In this document: one piece after another, positions 45,755 through 53,682 of the stretch
Layout of the letters: every line of letters starts with the position of its first letter
Position numbering within the stretch: position 1 is the stretch's first letter
Origin: Terrimicrobiaceae bacterium
Lineage (GTDB): Bacteria; Verrucomicrobiota; Verrucomicrobiia; Chthoniobacterales; Terrimicrobiaceae
Length of the DNA: 64,000 nt
NCBI GenBank assembly: GCA_018402345.1
Contig: JAGYIV010000010.1
Coordinates: forward strand, 62,001 to 126,000
Direction of reading: 5' to 3'
Notes under the pieces: model-generated
Told to the model about the DNA's origin: nothing
What the model saw: the letters and a program-made list of their open reading frames with translations, nothing else
The model's database searches: none
Translations under genes and position numbers: made by a program

Positions 45755-47002
45755 TCAGACGACCATGCCCGCGGCGACCGTCTCGTGCGTGCCGGGGTCG
45801 ATCAGAACGAACGAACCCGTGGAGCGGTTGCGGCGGTAGGAATCATGGAACAACGGACTGGCCGTGCGCAGAGAGATGCGGCCGATTTCATTCATAGCCA
45901 GCGAGGCCACGCCTTCCTTTTTGTGGAGAGTCTCGATATCCACCTGATAGCGGAGTTCCTGCACGATCGCCTTCGCCTCTTTCGTCGTGTGGCGCACGAG
46001 ATATTTGCCGCGGGCCTCCATGGGCTTGGTTGAAAACCAGCATACCATCGCTTCGATATCTTGGCTGGACTGCGGCGGATTGTTCGCCTTCACGAGCATG
46101 TCGCCGCGGGAAATGTCGATCTCGTTCTCGAGCGTCATCACCACCGACTGCGGCGGGAATGCCTCGTGGATTTCCTTCCCACCAGGCAGGTAAATCTTCC
46201 TCACCCTCGTAGTGAAACCAGAAGGCAGCACCGTTACGGCATCGCCGGGCTTGAACACCCCGCCGGCCACACGACCGGCATAGCCGCGGAAGTCATGCCA
46301 ATCGTTCGAGAGCGGCCTGATGATCCACTGCACCGGAAAGCGGGCATCCACATGGTTCGCGGTGCCGCCAGTGTAGACGGTTTCCAGATGGTAAAGCAGG
46401 GACGATCCCTCATACCACGGCATCGCGGAGGATTTTTCCACCACGTTGTCGCCGTTCAGCGCGGATAGTGGAATCGCCGTGATATCGGCGACATTGTCCA
46501 ACCGCGACGCGAATTCATGAAATTGCGCAACGATGTTGTTGAACACCTCCTCGCTGAAATCCACGAGATCCATCTTGTTCACCGCAAGCACCAGATGCCG
46601 AATACGGAGGAGATTCGAGACGAAGGCGTGACGCTTCGTCTGCTCGATCACCCCCTTGCGGGCATCGACCAAAATGATCGCCAGATCCGCGGTGGAGGCC
46701 CCCGTGACCATGTTGCGCGTGTATTGGATATGGCCGGGCGTGTCGGCGATGATAAATTTCCTGCGCGGCGTGGCGAAGTAGCGGTAGGCCACATCGATCG
46801 TGATCCCCTGCTCGCGCTCTGCCTTGAGCCCGTCGGTGAGCAGCGCGAGATTCACCACGCCGTCGCCGCGGCGGCGGGAGCTTTCCTCGACGGCCAGCAA
46901 CTGGTCCTCGAAGATGCTCTTCGAATCATAAAGCAGACGTCCGATGAGAGTAGACTTGCCGTCATCGACGGAACCGGCGGTGGCAAAGCGAAGAAGATCC
47001 AT
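45755..47002 (-). CDS. cysN: Sulfate adenylyltransferase subunit 1 (CysN)
   Basis: 415 residues from ATG 47002 (MDLLRFATAGSVDDGKSTL); upstream frame is non-homologous. GTPase motifs: GSVDDGKSTLIGRLL, IIADTPGHIQYTRNMVTGAS and VNKMDLV. The catalytic GTPase of ATP sulfurylase, coupled with CysD to form adenosine 5'-phosphosulfate. No fused APS kinase; cysC is a separate gene. Order cysC-cysD-cysN on the minus strand, 129 bases after cysD. Confidence 0.96.
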   Translation of the reverse strand: MDLLRFATAGSVDDGKSTLIGRLLYDSKSIFEDQLLAVEESSRRRGDGVVNLALLTDGLKAEREQGITIDVAYRYFATPRRKFIIADTPGHIQYTRNMVTGASTADLAIILVDARKGVIEQTKRHAFVSNLLRIRHLVLAVNKMDLVDFSEEVFNNIVAQFHEFASRLDNVADITAIPLSALNGDNVVEKSSAMPWYEGSSLLYHLETVYTGGTANHVDARFPVQWIIRPLSNDWHDFRGYAGRVAGGVFKPGDAVTVLPSGFTTRVRKIYLPGGKEIHEAFPPQSVVMTLENEIDISRGDMLVKANNPPQSSQDIEAMVCWFSTKPMEARGKYLVRHTTKEAKAIVQELRYQVDIETLHKKEGVASLAMNEIGRISLRTASPLFHDSYRRNRSTGSFVLIDPGTHETVAAGMVV

Positions 47003-47131
47003 TTTAAGAAATTTTTTAAGCCTCTGAGGGCACTGAGGAGGGTTTGGAAGTCGGGGCGGGAAAATTCGAAAGCATGGAAATAAACCCCGCATTCATGTCT
47101 CCGTGACCTCTGTGTTCACTGTGGTCAATCA

Positions 47132-48037
47132 TCAGAAATACCCCTCGCGCTTGCGGTCTTCCATCGCGGTCTCGGAACGCTTGTCGTCGGAGCGCGTGCC
47201 ACGCTCGGTCTGGCGCGCCGCAGCGACCTCGGCAATCACCTCGTCGAGGGTCGATGCGGAGGATTCCACCGCACCGGTGCACGTAATGTCACCGATCGTG
47301 CGGAACCGCACCGTCTTGCGCTCCGCCTGCTCGGTATCGAGCATCGGCACGAATTCCGACACGGCCAGATACGATCCATTCCGGGCGAAAACCTCTCTCT
47401 CGTGAGCGAAATAGAGCGAGGGCAACTCGATCTCCTCGCGCTTGATATACATCCACACATCCATCTCGGTGAAGTTCGAGAGCGGAAACACCCGGAAATG
47501 CTCACCGGGATGGTATTTTCCATTGAAGAGGTTCCACAGCTCCGGACGCTGATTCTTGGGATCCCACTGACCGAAGTCATCGCGGTGGGAAAAGAACCGC
47601 TCCTTGGCACGCGCCTTCTCCTCATCACGGCGTCCCCCGCCGAGGCAAGCGTCGTATTGTTGCTCCTCGATCGTATCGAGGAGCGTGACGGTCTGCAATT
47701 TGTTGCGCGAGGCGAAAGGCCCCTTCTCCTCCTTCACGCGCCCCTTGTCGATCGAGTCCTGCACGAGTCCCACCACAAGCCTCGCCCCGAGCTTCTCCAC
47801 AAACGCATCACGATACTGAAGCGTCTCGGCGAAGTTGTGCCCGGTGTCGACGTGCAACAACGGAAAGGGAATCTTCGCCGGCCAGAACGCCTTCGCCGCC
47901 AGATGGGCCATGACGATCGAATCCTTCCCGCCGGAGAACAACAAAGCGGGGTTTTGAAATTGGGCTGCTGTCTCGCGGAGGATGTAAATAGCCTCCGCTT
48001 CGATCTGGTCCAGATGGTCGAGTGAGTATTGTGGCAT
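47132..48037 (-). CDS. cysD: Sulfate adenylyltransferase subunit 2 (CysD)
   Basis: 301 residues from ATG 48037 (MPQYSLDHLDQIEAEAIYIL). ATP-PPi pyrophosphatase motif LFSGGKDSIVMAHLA, HVDTGHNFAETLQYRD, GGGRRDEEKARAKERFFSHR and WNLFNGKYHPGEHFRVFPLS. Catalyses ATP-dependent activation of sulfate. The tail RSDDKRSETAMEDRKREGYF is the normal CysD C-terminus. Followed by cysN, preceded by cysC with 44 bases between. Confidence 0.97.
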   Translation of the reverse strand: MPQYSLDHLDQIEAEAIYILRETAAQFQNPALLFSGGKDSIVMAHLAAKAFWPAKIPFPLLHVDTGHNFAETLQYRDAFVEKLGARLVVGLVQDSIDKGRVKEEKGPFASRNKLQTVTLLDTIEEQQYDACLGGGRRDEEKARAKERFFSHRDDFGQWDPKNQRPELWNLFNGKYHPGEHFRVFPLSNFTEMDVWMYIKREEIELPSLYFAHEREVFARNGSYLAVSEFVPMLDTEQAERKTVRFRTIGDITCTGAVESSASTLDEVIAEVAAARQTERGTRSDDKRSETAMEDRKREGYF

Positions 48038-48081
48038 GTCTCTGAGTGTGCGCTTCGCAAAAAACGTCCCGCGCAACAAAG

Positions 48082-48699
48082 TCAGTTGGCGCTCCCGGAA
48101 TCCATGATCCGGCGGAGGTGCTCCCGCAAAAGCAGGGCACATTCCTCTGCCGAAGCCACCTCCGTGTCAAGAGTCAGGCACCCGTTTTCAGGTTCCTCGA
48201 ATCCGCTGTCCTTTCCGGTGAACTGCTTCACCGCGCCGTCCCTCGCCTTGGCGTAGAGCCCCTTCGGATCCCGCTCGGCGCAGGTCTCGAAGGCCGCGCG
48301 CACATACACCTCGTGGAAGTCCGCGCCCACGATCCGGCCGGCCAACTCCCGCAGCGAGCGCCTGGGCGTGATCACCGACACCAACACGATGACTCCCAGC
48401 CCCGCCAGTAGCTTGGCGGTTTCCGCCACCCGCCGCACATTCTCGGCGCGGTCCTCGTCGGAAAATCCCAGGTTCGCATTCAACCCCGCGCGCAGATTGT
48501 CTCCATCCAAAATCGCGGTGAACCGCCCCTCCCCATGCATCTCGCGCTCGAGCAAATTCGCGATCGTCGACTTCCCCGAGCCCGACAACCCATACATCCA
48601 CACCACCACCCCGCGCTGCCCGAGCAACGATTCCTTCTCCACACGCCCCAGAAACCGCTTCGTCTCGGGATAAATATTTCTCTCCGTCAAATCCTGCAT
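48082..48699 (-). CDS. cysC: Adenylylsulfate kinase (CysC)
   Basis: 205 residues. P-loop YGLSGSGKSTIANLLE, LDGDNLRAGLNANLGF, GVIVLVSVITPRRSLREL and DPKGLYAKARDGAVKQFTG. Phosphorylates APS to PAPS. With cysDN it gives a complete sulfate activation module. No PAPS or APS reductase lies in the window, so the PAPS could serve assimilation or sulfation. Preceded by a repeat-rich gap after PhoH. Confidence 0.96.
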   Translation of the reverse strand: MQDLTERNIYPETKRFLGRVEKESLLGQRGVVVWMYGLSGSGKSTIANLLEREMHGEGRFTAILDGDNLRAGLNANLGFSDEDRAENVRRVAETAKLLAGLGVIVLVSVITPRRSLRELAGRIVGADFHEVYVRAAFETCAERDPKGLYAKARDGAVKQFTGKDSGFEEPENGCLTLDTEVASAEECALLLREHLRRIMDSGSAN

Positions 48700-48784
48700 G
48701 AACCCGACTCTCTCAATCAGAAATCCAACTTAAAACTTAATTGATGAAAAATTTCACCTTTCGGGCTGCCGTTGGCAGACTTTC

Positions 48785-48837
48785 TCCGCTGCGCACCGAT
48801 TCTTAAAACTTAATTCTTAAAACTTAAAACTCCCCTC
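48785..48837 (-). repeat. A/T-rich direct repeats just after the phoH stop (copy C)
   Basis: In the minus-strand direction, right after the phoH stop, reads GGGGAGTTTTAAGTTTTAAG, then AATTAAGTTTTAAGAATCGG. AAGTTTTAAG recurs, and another TTAAGTTTTAAG copy lies near 48731-48742. Between them CTGCCGTTGGCAG (48760-48772) is a small hairpin. It resembles the start of copies A and B. Confidence 0.55.
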
Positions 48838-50352
48838 TCACATCCTCCGCGCGCCGATCTCCGCGAGCGGGCTGCGCTCGCCCTTCGTCAGGCAAATATG
48901 GGCCGCGAGCGATTGTCCCCGCAGCCTGTTCCGCGTGTAGACAAGCCCGTTCGAGCGGCTGTCGACATATGGATTGTCGATCTGCGCCGGGTCTCCGACC
49001 ATCACGAGCTTGGATCCGCGCGACATGCGCGTCACCACCGTCTTAGCCTCGAGCGGCGTCAGTTGCTGCGCCTCGTCGAGGACGAAGAACCTGTTGGGAA
49101 TCGAACGTCCTCGGATGTAGCACAGCGCCTCGATTTCCAGCAGTCCTCGCTCAATGAGCTGCTCGTAGGGCTTCACCACCGGGTGGTGCCCCGCGCCCTG
49201 CGCATCCCCCGCGGCGAACGCGCCTTCCTTTTTCGACGCCCCTTTGTTTTTGCCGCCGGCCGGCTTGTGAAGCGGCATGAGCACCTCGCAGGCGTCGTAG
49301 ATCGACTGCAGCCACGGATGCATCTTCTCGTTCAGCGTGCCCGGCAGGAACCCCAGCGTGTCGCCCATCGCCACCACCGGACGGCTCACCGTCAGCCCGT
49401 TGAATTCATGCCTGCCCAGCTGGTGCAGCCCCGCTGCCACCGCCAGGAGCGTCTTACCTGTTCCTGCCTGGCCGAAACACGTCACCAGCGAAATCTCCGG
49501 GTCCAGCAACGCATCCAGGAAACACTGCTGCCCCGCATTTGCCGCCCGCAACTCGATGCCCTTCGGGATTTGCAATTGATGCGGGATGTTCAGCCGTGAC
49601 AGCTCGCCGTTGCCACGATGCCGGGCAGGGAGCATTTTGTGTTCGGAGACCTGCAACAGGATGTATTCGTTCAGCTCCAGCGGCCCGGTGCGCGCCGCGC
49701 CCAGCGTGATCGTGCCCGCGCTGCCAAACCGCTGCAACTCGTGCGGCTCGACCGCCACCGAGCGCAACTCGCCACCTTCGGCATCGCGCTCAGCCACCTT
49801 GTCGCTCAGGTAATCCTCGCACTCCAACCCGATCGCCATGGCGCGGAGCTGCATGTTCAGATCCTTCGTCACCAGGATCGTCGGCGCGGCATCACGCTCC
49901 TTTAGTCCAAGGCACGCGCGCATGATGCGGTGGTCCATGCGGTCGTCCTCGGGAAACACCATCTGGAACCGCTTCATCGCCCGAGTGGCTTTTACCTTCT
50001 CCGAGGCGTCGTTCACAAGAATCCGCACCGTCCCGCCGCCCACCGTCTCCGCCCCGCCGGTCACGCTGCCCGCATTCCTTCCGAAAATCTGGCTCAAAAA
50101 CCGGTGGGCCGCCCGCGCGTTCGCCCCGCGCTCGCTCTGCTCGTTCTTGAAATTGTCCAACTCCGTGAGCACCTCCACCGGGATGTGAACATGGTTGTTC
50201 TGAAACCGGTTCAGACAATGCGGATCGTGCAGCAGCACATTCGTGTCCAGGACAAAATTCTTCACCATCCCCGCCGTGCGCGCGCGCTCGGCGAGTTCGG
50301 GAAAAAACACTCCCTGGGTTTCGTTCGTTTCGAGCGGGGCGGGTCTATGCAT
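48838..50352 (-). CDS. PIN-domain plus PhoH-like ATPase
   Basis: 504 residues from ATG 50352 (MHRPAPLETNETQ); a start at the internal MVKNFVLDTNVL is possible. N-terminal PIN RNase domain: KNFVLDTNVLLHDP, ILVNDASEKV and LVTKDLNMQLRAMAIG. C-terminal PhoH ATPase: LVTCFGQAGTGKTLLAVAAG, RPVVAMGDTLGFLPGTL, FFVLDEAQQLTP and MVGDPAQIDNPY. These PIN-PhoH fusions (PhoH2 family) couple RNA unwinding with cleavage. An Ala/Gly-Lys-rich insert (~AGGKNKGASKKEG) sits before the last motifs. Confidence 0.93.
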   Translation of the reverse strand: MHRPAPLETNETQGVFFPELAERARTAGMVKNFVLDTNVLLHDPHCLNRFQNNHVHIPVEVLTELDNFKNEQSERGANARAAHRFLSQIFGRNAGSVTGGAETVGGGTVRILVNDASEKVKATRAMKRFQMVFPEDDRMDHRIMRACLGLKERDAAPTILVTKDLNMQLRAMAIGLECEDYLSDKVAERDAEGGELRSVAVEPHELQRFGSAGTITLGAARTGPLELNEYILLQVSEHKMLPARHRGNGELSRLNIPHQLQIPKGIELRAANAGQQCFLDALLDPEISLVTCFGQAGTGKTLLAVAAGLHQLGRHEFNGLTVSRPVVAMGDTLGFLPGTLNEKMHPWLQSIYDACEVLMPLHKPAGGKNKGASKKEGAFAAGDAQGAGHHPVVKPYEQLIERGLLEIEALCYIRGRSIPNRFFVLDEAQQLTPLEAKTVVTRMSRGSKLVMVGDPAQIDNPYVDSRSNGLVYTRNRLRGQSLAAHICLTKGERSPLAEIGARRM

Positions 50353-50393
50353 AAAGGGGTTTTGCAGGTTGGGTTGGGGAGAATTCCGACACA

Positions 50394-50405
50394 CCGGTGC
50401 ACCGG
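50394..50405. repeat. Perfect 12-bp palindrome
   Basis: CCGGTGCACCGG, located 42 bases upstream of the phoH start (minus strand). A short perfect palindrome could be an operator or chance in a GC-rich intergenic stretch. Confidence 0.35.
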
Positions 50406-50552
50406 ATAAAAACGGGGGCGAAAGAGGGTTTCCTCGGAACCGGGGAAACATGACACACATCGAACGAAGTGATCGACCCTCTCAAAGCGAGGACATCATG
50501 GAAGCCCCCGCCCCCGTCAGACAAGCACAAATTGTGTGCCGACTTCGTGACA

Positions 50553-50567
50553 ACCACAACCTGTGGT
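50553..50567 (-). terminator. Hairpin downstream of the repeat lipoprotein
   Basis: ACCACA (50553-50558) and TGTGGT (50562-50567) form a perfect 6-bp stem with a 3-base loop, about 18 bases after the lipoprotein stop in the minus direction. A second weaker hairpin, CACAAATTGTG, lies at 50526-50536. Neither is followed by a T-run, so terminator function is uncertain. Confidence 0.35.
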
Positions 50568-50584
50568 GGTGAGGCACCCCCGCC

Positions 50585-51700
50585 TCAGTCGCCGTCGGAA
50601 TCCCGCACCGACAATGCGATCTCGCGCGCCGCATGGGAGGGATGCGACTCCAACCAGTAATCCAACGCCGCGGGAGCCTCGGCATCCAACGCCACAAACG
50701 CACCCTCCAACGCAGCCTCGCGCACCTCCGGATCCTGAATGCCGTTCGCCCAATCGATTGAATCGGCCGCTTCGTTCAGAACCCAGTTCATCACCACCAT
50801 GTCGACAAAAATCCCGCGGGCCTCGGCATCCGTCTCCTGCATCGCCCAATTTGCGGCGGCGCGTGGATCGACCATCGCCCAGGCGTCCGCCAACTCCCCG
50901 CCTGCCTCGATATACCCCGCCGCGTTGCGTTGCCCAGCGAGCCACTGCGCGGCATCCCTCGGCGAGGCCGCCCCCCAGTTCGCCATGAGTTCGACCGTTG
51001 CATTTGCGCGCTCGTCGCCATTCAAATTCGAGGTGATCCACGCCGCGCATGCTTTGGGATTTTCCTCCGACCATGCGCTGCCCAACGCGGCCAGCGCCGT
51101 CTCGCGTTCATACGGATTCGACAGCGCGAGGGCCCAGGAGGCCACACGCTCGGGGGATTCCGCGACACCCGACGACACGATCGACTCGATCACGATACCC
51201 CTCGGGATCGGTTCGGCGACCAACGCCAACGCGGCCGATGCCGCCTCCGGCGAATCCTCCGCCATGGCCTCGGCCACAGAAGCCGCCGCCAGCGTGCGAT
51301 CCATGCCGCGCAATGTTCCCCGGATGAAATTCACCGCCGCCGTTGCATCCGACCCGCCCCAGCCATAGAACACCGTCTCGAGGCACATGTCGCGATCAGC
51401 CCCCGGGGGCAACGTCACCGCCCACGCCGCTGCCGCCGCAGGATCGCTCTCCACCACCTCCTCCAACATCTCCAACCCCTCGTCGCTCAAGCGCCCCAAG
51501 GACATCATCTCAGAAAGCTCCTTCAGCCCGCCACCCCCAGCGGAAACCTTCTCCACCACCGCGGGAGCTGGGGCGGATGGTTCTACAACAATCGTCGCGT
51601 TCTTTTCGGGTTTCGCCGCGGCGTCCTCCTGTCGGTCACAACCCACACCGAGAACCACCACTGCACCAAAAGCCAACACACTTGAAAATCGAATCTTCAT
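50585..51700 (-). CDS. Lipoprotein with Ala/Trp-rich helical repeats
   Basis: 371 residues from ATG 51700 (MKIRFSSVLAFGAVVVLGVG, Cys follows: lipobox VLGVGC). After an Ala/Pro-rich linker, the mature part is helical repeats of about 30 residues, each with a pattern like 'AA.WA..L..P..R..AL..': ASWALALSNPYERETALAAL, CAAWITSNLNGDERANATVE, AAQWLAGQRNAAGY, AANWAMQETDAEARGIFVDM. Such Trp-marked repeats are a feature of Verrucomicrobial surface lipoproteins; function unknown, probably binding. No enzymatic motif. Confidence 0.8.
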   Translation of the reverse strand: MKIRFSSVLAFGAVVVLGVGCDRQEDAAAKPEKNATIVVEPSAPAPAVVEKVSAGGGGLKELSEMMSLGRLSDEGLEMLEEVVESDPAAAAAWAVTLPPGADRDMCLETVFYGWGGSDATAAVNFIRGTLRGMDRTLAAASVAEAMAEDSPEAASAALALVAEPIPRGIVIESIVSSGVAESPERVASWALALSNPYERETALAALGSAWSEENPKACAAWITSNLNGDERANATVELMANWGAASPRDAAQWLAGQRNAAGYIEAGGELADAWAMVDPRAAANWAMQETDAEARGIFVDMVVMNWVLNEAADSIDWANGIQDPEVREAALEGAFVALDAEAPAALDYWLESHPSHAAREIALSVRDSDGD

Positions 51701-51811
51701 AATCCTTTGTCTTGCCTGCCAAACCGGAAAACGCAATGCGAAATTCCGCTCGTTTGGGAAGTCCGCGCCGGTGCGCGGACGTTTCACCCAAATGCGGCCC
51801 GGTCGTAACAG

Positions 51812-52285
51812 TCAATCCTCGTCGCCACACAAAATCGGCGCTTGCGTGGCATAAGGATTGTTCGGGCTCATCGGCGAATACGGGCTTCCGTATTGGCTGT
51901 AGGGGTTGTTGATGCTCGTCGGGCTGTAGGGACTGCCGTATTTGCCGTAGGGATTCGACACAGAGTCGGGATCGTAGGGATTCGCGCTCAGGCGGCCGAG
52001 GTATTGTCCGTCGGCGGCGATGATTTTCGGCGCGGCGGTCGCGTAGGGATTCGCCACACTCGTGGGCGAATAGGCGCTGCCGTAGGGACTGTAGGGATTC
52101 TCGATACTGGTCGAGGAATAGGCACTCCCATACGTGCCGAACGCGTTCGCTGTGGAATCCGGCTGGTAGGGGTTCGAACTCAGTCGGCCGAGAAAGACGC
52201 CGTCTCCACAGGATTGCGCGGAGGCCGTGGATTGGATGAACGGCAACGCGAGCGCCGCCGCAAGGAGGATGGTTTTTTGTTTCAT
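51812..52285 (-). CDS. Secreted protein with duplicated NPY/YGS repeats
   Basis: 157 residues from ATG 52285 with signal peptide MKQKTILLAAALALPFIQST. The mature part consists of two modules, each with LGRLS(S/A)NPY, PDS, 'YGSAYS/YGSPYS' units and a closing NPYAT.AP: GVFLGRLSSNPYQPDS... and GQYLGRLSANPYDPDS.... Each module contains internal 'NPYS.YGS.YSP.S' repeats of about 16 residues. Similar single-module secreted proteins exist in many bacteria and are of unknown function. Follows the HDAC pseudogene by about 30 bases on the same strand. Confidence 0.85.
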   Translation of the reverse strand: MKQKTILLAAALALPFIQSTASAQSCGDGVFLGRLSSNPYQPDSTANAFGTYGSAYSSTSIENPYSPYGSAYSPTSVANPYATAAPKIIAADGQYLGRLSANPYDPDSVSNPYGKYGSPYSPTSINNPYSQYGSPYSPMSPNNPYATQAPILCGDED

Positions 52286-52316
52286 AGCTTCTTTGTTGGT
52301 TGGGTGTTTCTGAGAG

Positions 52317-53246
52317 TCATTGATCGCGGGCGGCTTCTTTGAGGAGGCGATGATTGATCCGCGAGGCGATCTCGAATGTCCGCACATGGAGGGGCACAAG
52401 TTTTTCCTCCATGGGCTCCTGGTAACCGCCCGCGAGCACGAAGAAAAACGGGATTCCGAGCTCGAGCGCGAGGGATTCCATGACGAGTTCGTCTCGCCGG
52501 GCGAGGAACTCCCCAGACATTTTCGAACACGACAGCGGATCGTCGCGGTGCGGATCCATGCCTGCCTGGTAGATCACGAGGCCGGGGCGCTTTTCCTTGA
52601 TCAAGCTCAATGCCTCCTCGAGGAAAATAGAACGCCTGCGGTTCATCGCACGCCCGAACCTTGCGCACGATGGATCGCGGCCCCTGGAGGGCTCCCATGC
52701 CCGTGCCGCAAATCGAAAAGTTGAAAAGATTCGGGAGGGTTTTGGTGAATTCAGCCGTGCCGTCCCCGCCGTGCTCGTCGCAATCCAAGCACGAAGACAT
52801 CCAGCCCCGGATGCATACGCGGCCACCAACGCGAAGGCCGTTGAAAGTGCAGTAACCGCCTCCATTGGACGGCGCGGCGTGGTGGAAGCCCTGCGCCACA
52901 TTCGCGGCGATGCCGGACTCCAACGCCATGCGCGTGGCAAGCAGATTGCCGCCGTTGATCGCCAGCACACCGTCACGGTAGTCCTCGCTCCAAAAGCCGA
53001 ACGCGCATTTGCTCAACACCCCCTCCCCGTGAGAATGGCTTCGACATAGGCCGGATCGTGAATCCTCATCCAACTCGGCCCGGGTGACCGGTGGAGGCTC
53101 GACGAGTTCGGCGAAGCCCGCCACCGCGGCCTCGCCAGCGCCACAAGCGGCAACTTCCGCATCGATGGAGTGCGGGTGTTTGAAAAATACGACGCGCTGA
53201 ACGCGGTGCGAACGGGCGTTGTGTGTGAATGGTGCGGCAGGTTCAT
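52317..53246 (-). pseudogene. Histone-deacetylase-family (acetylpolyamine amidohydrolase-like) gene, many frameshifts
   Basis: Alternating frames rebuild one HDAC-like enzyme. In order: AVAGFAELVEPPPVTRAEL, RIHDPAYVEAILTG, CAFGFWSEDYRDGVLAINGG, GFHHAAPSNGGGYCTFNG (catalytic HH), ALVAAYAS, LDCDEHGGDGTAEF (Asp-X-His), LVIYQAGMDPHRDDPL (metal Asp) and FFFVLAGGYQEPMEEKLVPL. The frame changes at least five times, at roughly 53085, 53025, 52845, 52800 and 52630. Every catalytic motif remains, so loss is recent or the sequence has indel errors. Bacterial members deacetylate acetylpolyamines or acetoin-related substrates. Confidence 0.82.
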
Positions 53247-53449
53247 CGAATGCGAATCCTCGATGTGCGGGACCCTTCGAAAAGGCAGGTGCGGGTCATC
53301 GTTCCACCCGAAACAAGCGGGCGCTTTTCAGGAACAAACAAAAACTCGCTCTGCCACTCGAAGCGCCTCTGAAAGCGGCTGCCGGGCCGCATGGGTGCTC
53401 GTTGCAGATGGAAGAACCGGGCGAACAGGGACAGGAATTTTTCGATCAT
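53243..53449 (-). CDS. Small uncharacterised ORF coupled to the HDAC remnant
   Basis: 68 residues (MIEKFLSLFARFFHLQRAPM ...) with a plausible Shine-Dalgarno (AAGGTGG) 8 bases before its ATG. Its TGA overlaps the first ATG of the HDAC pseudogene (ATGA), the hallmark of coupled translation. It has no recognised domain and is basic and aromatic. It could be a real small gene or the eroded N-terminus of something larger. Confidence 0.3.
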   Translation of the reverse strand: MIEKFLSLFARFFHLQRAPMRPGSRFQRRFEWQSEFLFVPEKRPLVSGGTMTRTCLFEGSRTSRIRIR

Positions 53450-53682
53450 TTCGGGACCACCTTAAAACAACAGGTAGGACATCCGCTGGGGGAGCAGTTT
53501 GCTTTTTTAAGAAAACAGAAAAGGGATGCACCTGACTTGGCGTGTTTCCACCAACCGTTGACGGCAATCTTTCCAAACCTCCATGCACCCCGCGAGGGCA
53601 AGCATGGGACATTCAATGGATGCCGACGCGCCAGCGCGACTCGCCGCCCGCCGCCAGTCCGTTTACTCGGGAGAAACCGGAA
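53450..53682. other. Intergenic, no gene recognised
   Basis: About 230 bases between the small ORF and the clpC stop. I see no RNA gene, strong hairpin with T-run or coding signature on either strand. It includes mixed-AT stretches with CTTAAAA-type runs, and it is where the long clpC operon transcript must end. Confidence 0.4.

Noticed and set aside
50394-50405. 12-bp palindrome as a defined operator
   Set aside because: No regulator gene nearby and GC-rich palindromes are expected by chance; kept only as a weak repeat entry.
51830-52230. CRISPR-like periodicity
   Set aside because: The repeats are coding repeats in the secreted NPY protein; units are 16 codons with no spacer diversity.
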